IMG/VR virus record: IMGVR_UViG_3300009505_001049
Coordinates: 1 to 41,279 of that record
DNA from: a virus
Strand: one strand, 5' to 3'
DNA: 41,279 nucleotides
Numbering within the stretch: position 1 is the first letter of the stretch; the number at the start of each line of letters is the position of its first letter. The notes under the pieces were generated by a model. That model was not told the origin of the DNA and ran no database searches. It saw only the letters and a list, made by a program, of their open reading frames with translations. Shown piece after piece: positions 6,214 through 14,106 of the stretch. The position numbers and the translations under genes are program-made.

Positions 6214-7619
6214 ACATTACACAAGAAGACAGACAATTATGGGTATCTTATTTTAACCTTGACGGTAAAACTAGATTTAAAACTTATGATCTTAAACCAG
6301 AAGATATGTTCAATTGGGAGGTTTGTGATGATGGTGATTCTAAAGCAGATTCCAAAATGAAAAACTGGGATGGGCGATCAGTAAAAAAGGTAAGGTCACG
6401 GTGGTTAAACAAATATAGAATTATTGAATACATGGATAACCTATCTTTTTCTGATAGAGAATTAATCTTTGGTTATCATTTTCCAAGAACCTATTTTGTT
6501 GATATTGAAGTTGAGGTAACGGATTCATTCCCTGAACCAAGTAAAGCAGCAAACCCGGTAACAACTATTTGTATAGTAACACCAGAGAGACAGTGTATTG
6601 TTTTAGCAACTAAAGATTTAGATAACCAAACTCAAACTAAAATACAAAAACAAATTGATGAACACTTTAAAGATATAGATGACGATTTTTCTTTTACTTT
6701 TAAATGTTTTAAATCTGAGTATGATATGATGTCGACCTTTATGATGTCATTCGTTCAAAAATTTCCAATGATGACAGGTTGGAATTATATTAAATTTGAT
6801 TGGCAATACATTATTAACCGTTGTAAAAAATTAGGTGTTGATATTGGATCTGCTTCACCGATAGGAAGAAACTTTGGAAGAGATGAATTTCCTTGTCATG
6901 TAGGCGTAATGGATTATTTAGATATTTATGCTAAATGGGATAGGACTGTTGATATTAAAGAAGATTTTAAATTAGATACCGTAGGTGAAGCTGTTGTAGG
7001 AATTAAGAAAGTTAAATATGAAGGTACCATCCAAGATATGTATGAAAAGGATTATCCTAAATATGTTTTCTATAATGTAATTGATACTGCATTAGTTTAT
7101 CTTATCCATCAAAAGATTAAGACAATGGATATTGCATTAACTATTGCTCATATGACTCAAATTAGTATTTTTAAAGCTGCGTCACCAGTTGCAATTACTG
7201 AAGCACTTTTGGCAAGAGAATTTTTGACAAGGAATCTTGTAATGGCAAAGGATCCTAAAGCACCCCCATCTAAACGAGAACAATTTGAAGGTGCCTTTGT
7301 AAAAGAACCTATAACAGGTATGCATAATGCTGTTGCTGCATTTGATTTTGCTTCTCTATATCCTTCTATAATGAGGCAGATGAATGTTTCACCAGAAAGT
7401 TTTAAAAAGAAAGTTGCTCCAGAAAAAAGAAAGGAAGAAGAAGGCGATAATAATATAGTATCTGTTACTGGTGCTGTGTATGATACTGAAAGATCAATAT
7501 TAAAGGATGTATTAACTAGACTATATTCACAAAGAAAAGAGTATAAAACAGAATCTTTTAGATTGCAGCAAAAAGCATATGATTTAGAACAAGAATTAAA
7601 AAAGGACTTAAATAAATAA
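6204..7619 (+). CDS. 43 (N-terminal part): DNA polymerase family B, N-terminal half (exonuclease plus motif A)
   Basis: This 471-residue protein corresponds to the first half of T4 gp43. The 3'-5' exonuclease shows Exo I (YFVDIEVEV), Exo II (TGWNYIKFDWQYI) and Exo III (YNVIDTALVYL). The palm begins with motif A, AAFDFASLYPSIMRQMNVSP. The protein then stops after a charged helix (SQRKEYKTESFRLQQKAY to KKDLNK), before motif B. The missing half, starting with the partner fingers helix and motif B, is at 21902-23020, 14.3 kb downstream. The two total 843 residues against about 900 for T4 gp43. No intein motifs or nuclease remnants lie at the break. The cut maps to the tip of the two-helix fingers, where two chains could reassemble. 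Confidence 0.9.
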   Translation: MLLDITQEDRQLWVSYFNLDGKTRFKTYDLKPEDMFNWEVCDDGDSKADSKMKNWDGRSVKKVRSRWLNKYRIIEYMDNLSFSDRELIFGYHFPRTYFVDIEVEVTDSFPEPSKAANPVTTICIVTPERQCIVLATKDLDNQTQTKIQKQIDEHFKDIDDDFSFTFKCFKSEYDMMSTFMMSFVQKFPMMTGWNYIKFDWQYIINRCKKLGVDIGSASPIGRNFGRDEFPCHVGVMDYLDIYAKWDRTVDIKEDFKLDTVGEAVVGIKKVKYEGTIQDMYEKDYPKYVFYNVIDTALVYLIHQKIKTMDIALTIAHMTQISIFKAASPVAITEALLAREFLTRNLVMAKDPKAPPSKREQFEGAFVKEPITGMHNAVAAFDFASLYPSIMRQMNVSPESFKKKVAPEKRKEEEGDNNIVSVTGAVYDTERSILKDVLTRLYSQRKEYKTESFRLQQKAYDLEQELKKDLNK

Positions 7620-7640
7620 ACAACACTAAACTAAACTACT

Positions 7641-7660
7641 TATGCAACTTCTGTTGCATA
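7641..7660 (+). other. Strong RNA hairpin before nrdB
   Basis: TATGCAAC (7641-7648) and GTTGCATA (7653-7660) form an 8-bp stem with a 4-base loop in the 65-base gap between the polymerase fragment and nrdB. No T-run follows, so it is not a typical terminator. It could mark an mRNA processing or stability site, or hide or expose the nrdB start region. Confidence 0.5.
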
Positions 7661-7684
7661 TTTAGTCAAAAAGAAAAATTAACA

Positions 7685-8680
7685 ATGAGCAAACTTTTCA
7701 CTGAACGTATCGAATATAAACCTTTTGAATTTCCTGAATATTATCTGGACGGTTGGTTACCACAAGCACAGGCCTTTTGGCTTCATACAGAAATCTCGAT
7801 GCAAGGTGATTTAAAAGATTGGAATGAAAATATTAAACCTCATGAAAAAAACTTAGTTGGAAATATTCTTTTAGGATTTGCTCAAACTGAATGTGCAGTA
7901 TCTGATTATTGGACAGGAATGGTTACTAAATGGTTTCCTAAGCATGAGATAAGACAAATGGCAATGATGTTTGGTTCACAAGAAACAATTCACGCTGTTG
8001 CTTATAGTTATTTAAATGAAACTTTAGGTCTTGAAGATTACACTGCATTTTTACATGAACCTTCAATGGCTAATAAATTTGAATTCTTAATGTCAACTAA
8101 AGCTGAATATACAGATAAAGATTTACTAGAAAGTAAAGATGCAAGAAAAGAAGTTGCTAGGAGTCTTGCAATATTTTCTGCGTTTGCTGAAGGTGTAAGT
8201 TTATATAGCTCCTTTGCTGTTCTTTATTCTTTTCAAATGAGAAACCTTTTAAAGGGAATAGGTCAACAAATGAAATGGTCTGTAAGAGATGAATCATTAC
8301 ATTCTAAAATGGGATGTAGGTTATTTAATCATATGTGCTCTGAGGATGAAACTCTAAGAGGAGAAGTTAAAGAATCTGTTTATGAAGCTGCAAAATTAAT
8401 TGTAGGCATGGAGCATGATTATATTGATAAGATATTTGAACAAGGAGATATTGAAAATCTTAAAGCATATGATTTAAAGAATTTTATTTACAGAAGAACA
8501 AACGAAAAATTACAAGAACTAGGATTAGATCCAATATTTGAATATGATGAAAAATCTGCTGATGCGTTAGATTGGTTTTATCATTTAACTGGTGGTCATA
8601 CTCATACTGACTTTTTTGCAATTAGACCAACTGATTATGCTAAGGCAGGTGAAGGAGATGATTGGGATGATATTTGGTAA
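7685..8680 (+). CDS. nrdB: Class I ribonucleotide reductase, small (radical) subunit
   Basis: This 331-residue ferritin-like subunit generates the radical for the large subunit encoded next. Likely metal ligands are E69 (QTEC), E100 and H103 (SQETIHAVAY), E169 (FAEGVSLY), and E203 and H206 (RDESLH). Y107, four residues after H103, sits where the radical tyrosine lies in E. coli NrdB. The first ligand position appears to be Glu, where E. coli has Asp. There is no N-terminal ATP-cone. The C-terminal tail EGDDWDDIW is acidic and ends in an aromatic residue, like tails that dock on NrdA. The nrdA gene follows at once, so equimolar co-expression is likely. Confidence 0.92.
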   Translation: MSKLFTERIEYKPFEFPEYYLDGWLPQAQAFWLHTEISMQGDLKDWNENIKPHEKNLVGNILLGFAQTECAVSDYWTGMVTKWFPKHEIRQMAMMFGSQETIHAVAYSYLNETLGLEDYTAFLHEPSMANKFEFLMSTKAEYTDKDLLESKDARKEVARSLAIFSAFAEGVSLYSSFAVLYSFQMRNLLKGIGQQMKWSVRDESLHSKMGCRLFNHMCSEDETLRGEVKESVYEAAKLIVGMEHDYIDKIFEQGDIENLKAYDLKNFIYRRTNEKLQELGLDPIFEYDEKSADALDWFYHLTGGHTHTDFFAIRPTDYAKAGEGDDWDDIW

Positions 8681-8700
8681 TAATTAAAAAACAAAAAGAA

Positions 8701-10476
8701 ATGACAGCAGATCAAATAGAAAAAGAATTAGGTTGGGAACGCGGTGTTGATTATCCAGAATGGGGTCATACTGATGTTTATTTAAATACAATATCAAGAG
8801 GGTATTGTTTACCTGGAGAAACTCCAAAGGACGCATACTGGAGAGTAGCAACAACTGTGGCCAATAGGCTTAAGAAACCAGAAATGGCAGATAAGTTTAT
8901 GAAGTACATTTGGAAAGGTTGGTTAAATCTAGCCTCACCTGTATTAAGCAATACTGGAACCGAAAGAGGTTTACCAATAAGCTGCTTCGGTATAGATGTA
9001 GCAGATTCAATAAATGATATAGGGCAAAAGAACCTAGAGTTAATGTTATTGGCTAAGCACGGCGGCGGTGTTGGTATAGGACATAATCAAATTAGACCAG
9101 CAGGAACAGATATAACAGATAATGGAACAAGTGATGGAGTAGTACCTTTTATTAAAATCAATGATTCTACTATTCTTGCTACTAACCAAGGCGCAGTACG
9201 AAGAGGTGCTGCGAGTACTAACTTAAGTATTGAGCATGGTGACTTTTGGGAATGGTTAGAAATTAGAGAACCTAAAGGTGATATTAATAGACAATGCTTA
9301 AATACAAATCAATGTGTCATTATCTCTGATAAGTTTATGAGAAACGTTTTAGAAGGTGATGCTGAATCCAGAAAAAGATATGGGGCAGTACAGAGAAAGC
9401 GTAGACAAACTGGGCAGCCATATATTATGTATAGAGGAAATGTTAACAAACAAAATCCCGAAGCATATAAGAAAAATGGCTTAAAGGTATTTATGACTAA
9501 CATTTGTTCTGAGATCGTTTTACATACAGATGAAAATCATTCTTTTGTATGTTGCTTAAGTTCTCTTAATCTTTCTAAATATGATGAGTGGAAAAATACA
9601 AACCTTATCTATGATGCTACCTGGTTCCTAGATGGTGTACTTGAAGAATTTATACAAAAAGCTAAATTCAGAAAGGGTTTTGAAAATTCTGTAAGAACTG
9701 CAGAAAAAGGTAGGGCATTAGGTTTAGGTGTTTTAGGATGGCATACTTATTTACAGCAAAGAGGAATCGCATTTGAAGGGTTAGAAGCACAATATGAAAC
9801 TCGCAATATATTTTCTCAAATTAAAATAGAAAGTGAAAAGGCAAGCCGAGATCTTGCTGAGGAATACGGAGAACCTTTATGGTGCAGGGATACTGGATTT
9901 AGAAACACTCATTTAAGAGCAGTTGCACCAACAGTTTCCAATTCAAAATTAGCAGGGGGAATATCTGCAGGAATTGAACCAGTGCCAGCAAATATATGGA
10001 CCGATCAATCAGCTAAAGGAACTTTTATTAGAAAGAATAATCAGTTAGAAGGTTACCTTGATAAAATCGGTCATGATAATAAAAAGGTATGGGATAAAAT
10101 TATGGCTGATGGTGGATCTGTACAAGGTCTTAAATTTTTAGATGATTGGTGTTTCTTAAAAGGGATATTAATGAAATGTAAAGATGTGCCACAATATCAA
10201 GAAGGTGTTCCATTTAAAGATGTATTTAAAACCTTTAAAGAAATAAATCAATTAGAATTAGTAAAACAAGCAGGCGTAAGACAACAATATGTTGACCAAG
10301 CTGTAAGTTTAAATTTAGCATTTCCTAAAGAAGCTACACCTAAATGGATTAACCAAGTCCATTTAGAAGCATGGAAACAAGGTATTAAAACTTTATACTA
10401 TATGAGAACCGAATCTGTACTAAGAGGTGATATTGCACAAAAGGCAATGGAAGACTGTATTAGCTGTGACGGATAA
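8701..10476 (+). CDS. nrdA: Class I ribonucleotide reductase, large (catalytic) subunit
   Basis: This subunit reduces ribonucleoside diphosphates to deoxy forms for phage DNA synthesis. It has 591 residues from ATG 8701 (MTADQIEKELGWERG); the frame is open to 8674, but the 8701 start lies after an A-rich leader and avoids overlapping nrdB. Active-site features are the first redox cysteine C95 (ISCFG), the thiyl-radical loop NICSEI with C269, the second redox cysteine in FVCCLSSLNL, and LYYMRTES with the tyrosine pair of the radical path. The protein ends CISCDG, the CxxC tail that is re-reduced by thioredoxin or glutaredoxin. It lacks an N-terminal ATP-cone and is shorter than E. coli NrdA (about 760), so overall activity may escape dATP feedback. 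No glutaredoxin gene is seen nearby. Confidence 0.92.
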   Translation: MTADQIEKELGWERGVDYPEWGHTDVYLNTISRGYCLPGETPKDAYWRVATTVANRLKKPEMADKFMKYIWKGWLNLASPVLSNTGTERGLPISCFGIDVADSINDIGQKNLELMLLAKHGGGVGIGHNQIRPAGTDITDNGTSDGVVPFIKINDSTILATNQGAVRRGAASTNLSIEHGDFWEWLEIREPKGDINRQCLNTNQCVIISDKFMRNVLEGDAESRKRYGAVQRKRRQTGQPYIMYRGNVNKQNPEAYKKNGLKVFMTNICSEIVLHTDENHSFVCCLSSLNLSKYDEWKNTNLIYDATWFLDGVLEEFIQKAKFRKGFENSVRTAEKGRALGLGVLGWHTYLQQRGIAFEGLEAQYETRNIFSQIKIESEKASRDLAEEYGEPLWCRDTGFRNTHLRAVAPTVSNSKLAGGISAGIEPVPANIWTDQSAKGTFIRKNNQLEGYLDKIGHDNKKVWDKIMADGGSVQGLKFLDDWCFLKGILMKCKDVPQYQEGVPFKDVFKTFKEINQLELVKQAGVRQQYVDQAVSLNLAFPKEATPKWINQVHLEAWKQGIKTLYYMRTESVLRGDIAQKAMEDCISCDG

Positions 10477-10487
10477 AAAATTAAATT

Positions 10488-11234
10488 ATGAAAGACTATA
10501 CTTATATACTTGGTCCTTGTAGTATTGAAAACGAGGATAACTTTTTAGAAGTAGCCAAAGCATTAGATGCCTATATGGGCGATAAAAACTGGTACTTAAA
10601 AGGATCCTTTGATAAAGCGAATAGAACTTCTATACATTCCAATAGAGGTCCTGGTTTAGAAGAGGGAATGGAAATTATGAGAACCGTTAAGCATCATTAT
10701 CCTAATATTAGAATTGTAACAGATATCCACGAACCTAGTCAAGCATTACCTTTATCAGAAGTAGTGGATGTTATCCAAATACCTGCATTCTTATGTAGAC
10801 AAACTGACCTTTTAGTAGCATGTGCAAAAAACTTTAATGTTATTAATATTAAGAAAGGGCAGTGGTTATCAGCTGAAGCAATGAAACATGCAGTTGCTAA
10901 GATTAAAGAAGTAGATCCAACTTGTGAAGTATGGGTAACTGAAAGAGGATCTAATTTCGGATATGATAGACTTATTGTAGATTTTAGAGGAGTTGATGTA
11001 ATGAAAGAATTTGCAGATAAAGTTATTTTAGATTGTACTCATTCAACACAAATGGCTGGTGAAGGTATAACTGGAGGTAGTCGTAAGTTAGCAAAACAGT
11101 ATTCACAAGCTGCGAGGATTTTTGAATATGATGGTTCATTTATTGAAACTCACCCAGATCCAGACAATGCAATATCAGATGCAGGGAGTCAAGTAGAATT
11201 AGATTGGTTAATATCTAATATTACAAATATATGA
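10488..11234 (+). CDS. kdsA: 3-deoxy-D-manno-octulosonate-8-phosphate synthase
   Basis: KdsA condenses phosphoenolpyruvate with arabinose-5-phosphate to make Kdo-8-phosphate, the precursor of the lipopolysaccharide core sugar Kdo. Motifs in this 248-residue protein are GPCSIEN (9-15), GSFDKANRTS, RGPGLEEGMEIM, TDIHEPSQA, DVIQIPAFLCRQTDL, KKGQWLSAEA, TERGSNFGYD, LDCTHSTQ and ETHPDPDNAISDAGSQ. KANRTS separates it from DAHP synthase. Cys11, the His in CTHS, the Glu in ETHP and the Asp in SDAG fit the metal-dependent KdsA class, where E. coli's metal-free enzyme has Asn. It is slightly shorter than cellular enzymes (about 270-285). The stop overlaps the next gene by 4 bases. It is an auxiliary metabolic gene, probably acquired from a host. 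Confidence 0.9.
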   Translation: MKDYTYILGPCSIENEDNFLEVAKALDAYMGDKNWYLKGSFDKANRTSIHSNRGPGLEEGMEIMRTVKHHYPNIRIVTDIHEPSQALPLSEVVDVIQIPAFLCRQTDLLVACAKNFNVINIKKGQWLSAEAMKHAVAKIKEVDPTCEVWVTERGSNFGYDRLIVDFRGVDVMKEFADKVILDCTHSTQMAGEGITGGSRKLAKQYSQAARIFEYDGSFIETHPDPDNAISDAGSQVELDWLISNITNI

Positions 11235-12301
11235 ATTTAGTAAACATATTATCAGAAAGTCTTAAATCTGAGAATAATGTTTATTTTCATATTGAAGATT
11301 TAGTTGAATGGTCTAAGAAGGTTATATCTAAAGGGCACGTTGAATATACTACAAATAAAGAAGGTCAAGTAATTTCATATGTAGCTTATTACAAAAATAA
11401 AGAAAGTTATTTTATTACAATGGTTTGGACTCACTCTGATTATAGAGGTAAGGGTCTTTCTAAAAAAATCATTAAAGATATTGTAAATTCTACCGAATTA
11501 CCTATAGACCTAGAAGTTCATAAAGATAACCCTGCTTATAATTTATATAGGTTATTAAAATTTGAAGCTATTAATTTTTGTGATGATCAAATAACAATGA
11601 GGAGATGTAAGAAGTTAGCTATAATGCAACCTTATATCTTTCCTTATGTAGGTTACTTTAGTTTAATTAATTCATCTGATAAAATTTTATTTTATGATGA
11701 TGTTAACTTTATTAAAAAGGGATGGATTCATAGGCAAAGAATTCTTATAAACGGTAAGGATCATTTATTTACCATTCCTTTAAATAAACCATCACAAAAT
11801 AAAAAGATAAATCAAATAGAAATATCTGAAAATGAAAGCAGGTTAAAAATCATAAAGAGTATTGAAAACGCATATAAAAAGGCACCATACTTTAAAGAAG
11901 TTTTTCCAATTATTAAAAAAGTCATATTAGGCAAGTATACTCATATTGATGAAATGGCTATATCTTCTTTAGTGGCAGTATGTAAATATTTAAACTTAGA
12001 GATTAATTATGATAGGACATCAAAGGCTGATCCCGGTTCTCAAGGTCAAGAAAAATGTGAAAGGTTAGCATCTATAACAAAAACATTAGGTTTTTCTAAT
12101 TATGTAAATGTAATAAATGACATGTATGATAAAGAAACTTTTAAATCAAAGGATGTTAATTTATTTTTTAATGATCATAAAATAAAATCATACAATCAAT
12201 TCGGTAAACCTTTCGTATCTCATCTATCAATTATTGATGTTTTAATGTTTAATTCAATAAGAGACACTAAGAAATTAATATTATCATATCATATCATTTA
12301 A
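11231..12301 (+). CDS. GNAT acetyltransferase fused to WbqC-like domain
   Basis: This 356-residue two-domain protein has a GNAT N-acetyltransferase at about residues 15-125. VWTHSDYRGKGLSKKIIKDI (65-84) is the acetyl-CoA pyrophosphate loop and DLEVHKDNPAYNLYRLLKF (93-111) the motif B helix. From about residue 128 the WbqC-like family signature appears: LAIMQPYIFPYVGYFSLI, FYDDVNFIKKGWIHRQRIL and GSQGQEKCERLASI. WbqC-like proteins occur in O-antigen and modified-sugar clusters. The fusion suggests a pathway that makes an N-acylated amino sugar, although the exact WbqC chemistry is unclear. Four bases overlap kdsA. The N-terminus (NILSES) contains an L-x-E-S that weakly resembles prohead protease sites. 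Confidence 0.75.
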   Translation: MNLVNILSESLKSENNVYFHIEDLVEWSKKVISKGHVEYTTNKEGQVISYVAYYKNKESYFITMVWTHSDYRGKGLSKKIIKDIVNSTELPIDLEVHKDNPAYNLYRLLKFEAINFCDDQITMRRCKKLAIMQPYIFPYVGYFSLINSSDKILFYDDVNFIKKGWIHRQRILINGKDHLFTIPLNKPSQNKKINQIEISENESRLKIIKSIENAYKKAPYFKEVFPIIKKVILGKYTHIDEMAISSLVAVCKYLNLEINYDRTSKADPGSQGQEKCERLASITKTLGFSNYVNVINDMYDKETFKSKDVNLFFNDHKIKSYNQFGKPFVSHLSIIDVLMFNSIRDTKKLILSYHII

Positions 12302-12302
12302 T

Positions 12303-12316
12303 GAATATATAATAAA
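12303..12316 (+). promoter_or_regulatory. Late-type promoter-like site before the GT2 gene
   Basis: GAATATATAATAAA begins 28 bases before the ATG at 12331 and matches the GAATATATAAA sites that precede virion genes. Confidence 0.5.
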
Positions 12317-12330
12317 ATTAGAAAACCAAT

Positions 12331-13218
12331 ATGTTACAGTCATATGATACTTACTTATTACTAGAATCTTTTATTGATGATAAAAACTTTGAAATCTTAA
12401 ATGAAAAGAATCTCTCTAGTAAAATTAACAATGATATAAAATTTGCTGTAGTTATGCCAACTTATAAAATTAAGAGTGATGCAGGTGTACATAAGACAAG
12501 AGCAAATCATATGTCTTCGGTTGATGTTCTTAAGGATTCTTTAGGATCTATTAAAAATCAAAAATTTAAAAATTGGAAATTATTTATAGTCGGGGATAAG
12601 TATGAAGAAGACCAAGAATTAAAAGATTTGCTATCTTCTATGTTTAAGCCTGGCCAATATGAATATTTTAATTTACCTAAACCCGGTGAAAGAGAATCTA
12701 ATATATCTTCAGAAGAAAAGAGATTAACTGGAGGAATTAAAGCAGTTAATAAAGGATTAGATATGGCAGCATCTGCAGGTTTTGATTATGTTACAAGATT
12801 AGATCATGATGACAAATGGGCACCTAATCATTTAGAGCTTTTAGCAAAAGCATATTCGCAATTTCCTAACCTAGGATTTGTATTTACACAAGGTAAGAAA
12901 AAGATAGATGCTACTAATTCTTCTGGTGGTTATATGATGATGCCTGACGCGACACCTGAATTAGATGTTAATAATAAAGGTTATGCAACTGGTCAAACTG
13001 CTGCTAGTTCTGTTTCATGGTGTCCTAAGCTAATAGGTAAATTTAAATACCGAGATGCATCAGCACAAAAAGGAACTGAGCCAAAACAAAAGAAAACTAT
13101 TGCTGGTGATGTTGATTTATTTCAACGGATGATGAAAGCAATAAAAGACAAAGAACATAAATACATGTTTATACCTAAGATGACTGTATATCACAGAAAC
13201 AGAAAAGGTAAATTTTAA
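12331..13218 (+). CDS. Family 2-like glycosyltransferase with capsid-targeting-like N-terminus
   Basis: This 295-residue GT-A fold transferase shows FAVVMPTYK (38-46), LKDSLGSIKNQKFKNWKLFI (67-86), and the metal-binding DHDD at 158-161 in YVTRLDHDDKWAPNHLELL. A late GDVDLFQRMM segment fits the acceptor-side motif. It would transfer a sugar from a nucleotide-sugar donor; the acceptor is unknown. The first 12 residues, MLQSYDTYLLLES, precede the GT fold and resemble T4-type capsid-targeting sequences (Ser-Tyr, hydrophobics, then L-x-E before a small residue). A late-type promoter-like site precedes it and a late-type site with the Hc1 gene follows, so expression with virion genes is plausible. 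Packaging of the enzyme is a hypothesis only. Confidence 0.8.
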   Translation: MLQSYDTYLLLESFIDDKNFEILNEKNLSSKINNDIKFAVVMPTYKIKSDAGVHKTRANHMSSVDVLKDSLGSIKNQKFKNWKLFIVGDKYEEDQELKDLLSSMFKPGQYEYFNLPKPGERESNISSEEKRLTGGIKAVNKGLDMAASAGFDYVTRLDHDDKWAPNHLELLAKAYSQFPNLGFVFTQGKKKIDATNSSGGYMMMPDATPELDVNNKGYATGQTAASSVSWCPKLIGKFKYRDASAQKGTEPKQKKTIAGDVDLFQRMMKAIKDKEHKYMFIPKMTVYHRNRKGKF

Positions 13219-13220
13219 GT

Positions 13221-13235
13221 GAATATATATTAAAA
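13221..13235 (+). promoter_or_regulatory. Late-type promoter-like site before the Hc1 gene
   Basis: GAATATATATTAAAA starts 33 bases before the ATG at 13254 and closely matches the sites ahead of the portal and prohead protease genes. Confidence 0.5.
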
Positions 13236-13253
13236 CAATAAAAAATAACTATT

Positions 13254-13430
13254 ATGGAAAAATTTGAAGAAATTAAAGCTCTTATTGAATCAGTAGGAGA
13301 AGACGTAGATAAATTCTATGTGAAGGGAAACAAGGCTGCAGCTGTGAGAATCAGAAAAGCAATGCAGGATGTTAAAAATTTAGCACAAGAAGTAAGATTA
13401 CACGTTCAAGAAACTAAGAACAATATGTAA
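13254..13430 (+). CDS. Histone H1-like (Hc1-type) DNA-binding protein
   Basis: This 58-residue protein starts MEKFEEIKALIESVGEDVDK and continues FYVKGNKAAAVRIRKAMQDV, then KNLAQEVRLHVQETKNNM. The pattern of an acidic N-terminus, a KFYxKGNKAAxxRxRKxMQ core and a xLAQExR helix is that of the short Hc1 (histone H1-like) family, common in Bacteroidota and related to chlamydial Hc1. Such proteins bind DNA non-specifically and compact the nucleoid. The complete frame runs from ATG 13254 to TAA 13430. A late-type promoter-like site lies upstream and an intrinsic terminator 18 bases downstream, so it is a single-gene late unit. It may compact phage or host DNA, or be packaged with the genome. Host origin is likely. 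Confidence 0.82.
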   Translation: MEKFEEIKALIESVGEDVDKFYVKGNKAAAVRIRKAMQDVKNLAQEVRLHVQETKNNM

Positions 13431-13448
13431 TCCCAACCAACCACCATT

Positions 13449-13483
13449 AAAAGGACTATCTTTAACTAGGTAGTCCTTTTTTG
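13449..13483 (+). terminator. Intrinsic terminator after the Hc1 gene
   Basis: AAAAGGACTATCT (13449-13461) pairs with AGGTAGTCCTTTT (13468-13480) with one G-U wobble and a 6-base loop, followed by TT-G-TTT. Confidence 0.85.
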
Positions 13484-13508
13484 TTTGTAATTTATCCTAT
13501 TTTACTTG

Positions 13509-13543
13509 AAACCATTTTACATTCTTCTATATAATAATAAATC
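13509..13543 (+). promoter_or_regulatory. Early/middle-type promoter before the HAD gene
   Basis: AAACC (13509) is followed by CTATATAATAATAAATC (13527-13543), with the TATATAA 27 bases before the ATG at 13555. With the terminator just upstream, this isolates a new sugar-gene transcription unit. Confidence 0.55.
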
Positions 13544-13554
13544 AATTAGATTAT

Positions 13555-14106
13555 ATGGAAAGGTGCTTAATATTAGATTTTGACGATACTTTAGTTTCTA
13601 CTATAGATACTCATGCCGATTCTTGGAGGCGTGCATTAGAAAGAGTTCTTAATAGAGATATTCCAATAGAGACCATAATGGCTGATATTAATTATGGTAT
13701 GGATGTTCTTTTAAAGAAATATCAATTAACAGATAATGAATCAAAATTAGCACAAGACTATAAACGAGACATATTTTCAAAGAATCTTTACAAAACTAAA
13801 ATTAATCAATTACTTTTATGGGTAATAAAAAATTCTAATTTTGAAAAGGTTATTATGGCATCTAATTCATCTAGGGAAAATGTAGATAGAATTATGACTT
13901 ATCATAATATTAGTACTGATTTATTTGATCTTATTGTAACAAGAGATAGTGTTTTAAATAAAAAGCCGCATTCTGATATGGCAGATTTAATATTTAAAAC
14001 ATTTCCTGAATATGAACCAACTGATTTTTTAATGGTTGGTGATTCAGAAGTAGATTCAACATTCGCACTTAAAAACAAAATGAAATGCATACTGGTAAAG
14101 TTTTAG
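13555..14106 (+). CDS. HAD-superfamily phosphatase
   Basis: All four HAD motifs are present in this 183-residue protein: LDFDDTL (motif I, nucleophile Asp9, acid Asp11), IMASNSS (II), KKPHSD (Lys, III) and VGDSEVD (IV). About 80 residues between motifs I and II form a helical cap, as in beta-phosphoglucomutase-like enzymes, so it acts on a small phosphorylated substrate. Its 3' end overlaps the next gene, a sugar-kinase-like protein, by 22 bases, and a nucleotidyltransferase follows. Phosphatase, kinase and nucleotidyltransferase together form the core of several nucleotide-sugar activation routes. Cap type and motif I (DFDDTL rather than DxDGVxT) argue against KdsC despite the nearby kdsA. 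Confidence 0.8.
   Translation: MERCLILDFDDTLVSTIDTHADSWRRALERVLNRDIPIETIMADINYGMDVLLKKYQLTDNESKLAQDYKRDIFSKNLYKTKINQLLLWVIKNSNFEKVIMASNSSRENVDRIMTYHNISTDLFDLIVTRDSVLNKKPHSDMADLIFKTFPEYEPTDFLMVGDSEVDSTFALKNKMKCILVKF

Noticed and set aside
7560-7620. Split intein joining the polymerase halves
   Set aside because: No intein splicing motifs (N-terminal Cys/Ser block or C-terminal HN) are present at either break.
13555-14106. HAD protein as KdsC partner of kdsA
   Set aside because: It has a large helical cap between motifs I and II and a DFDDTL motif; KdsC enzymes are capless with a DxDGV-type motif.
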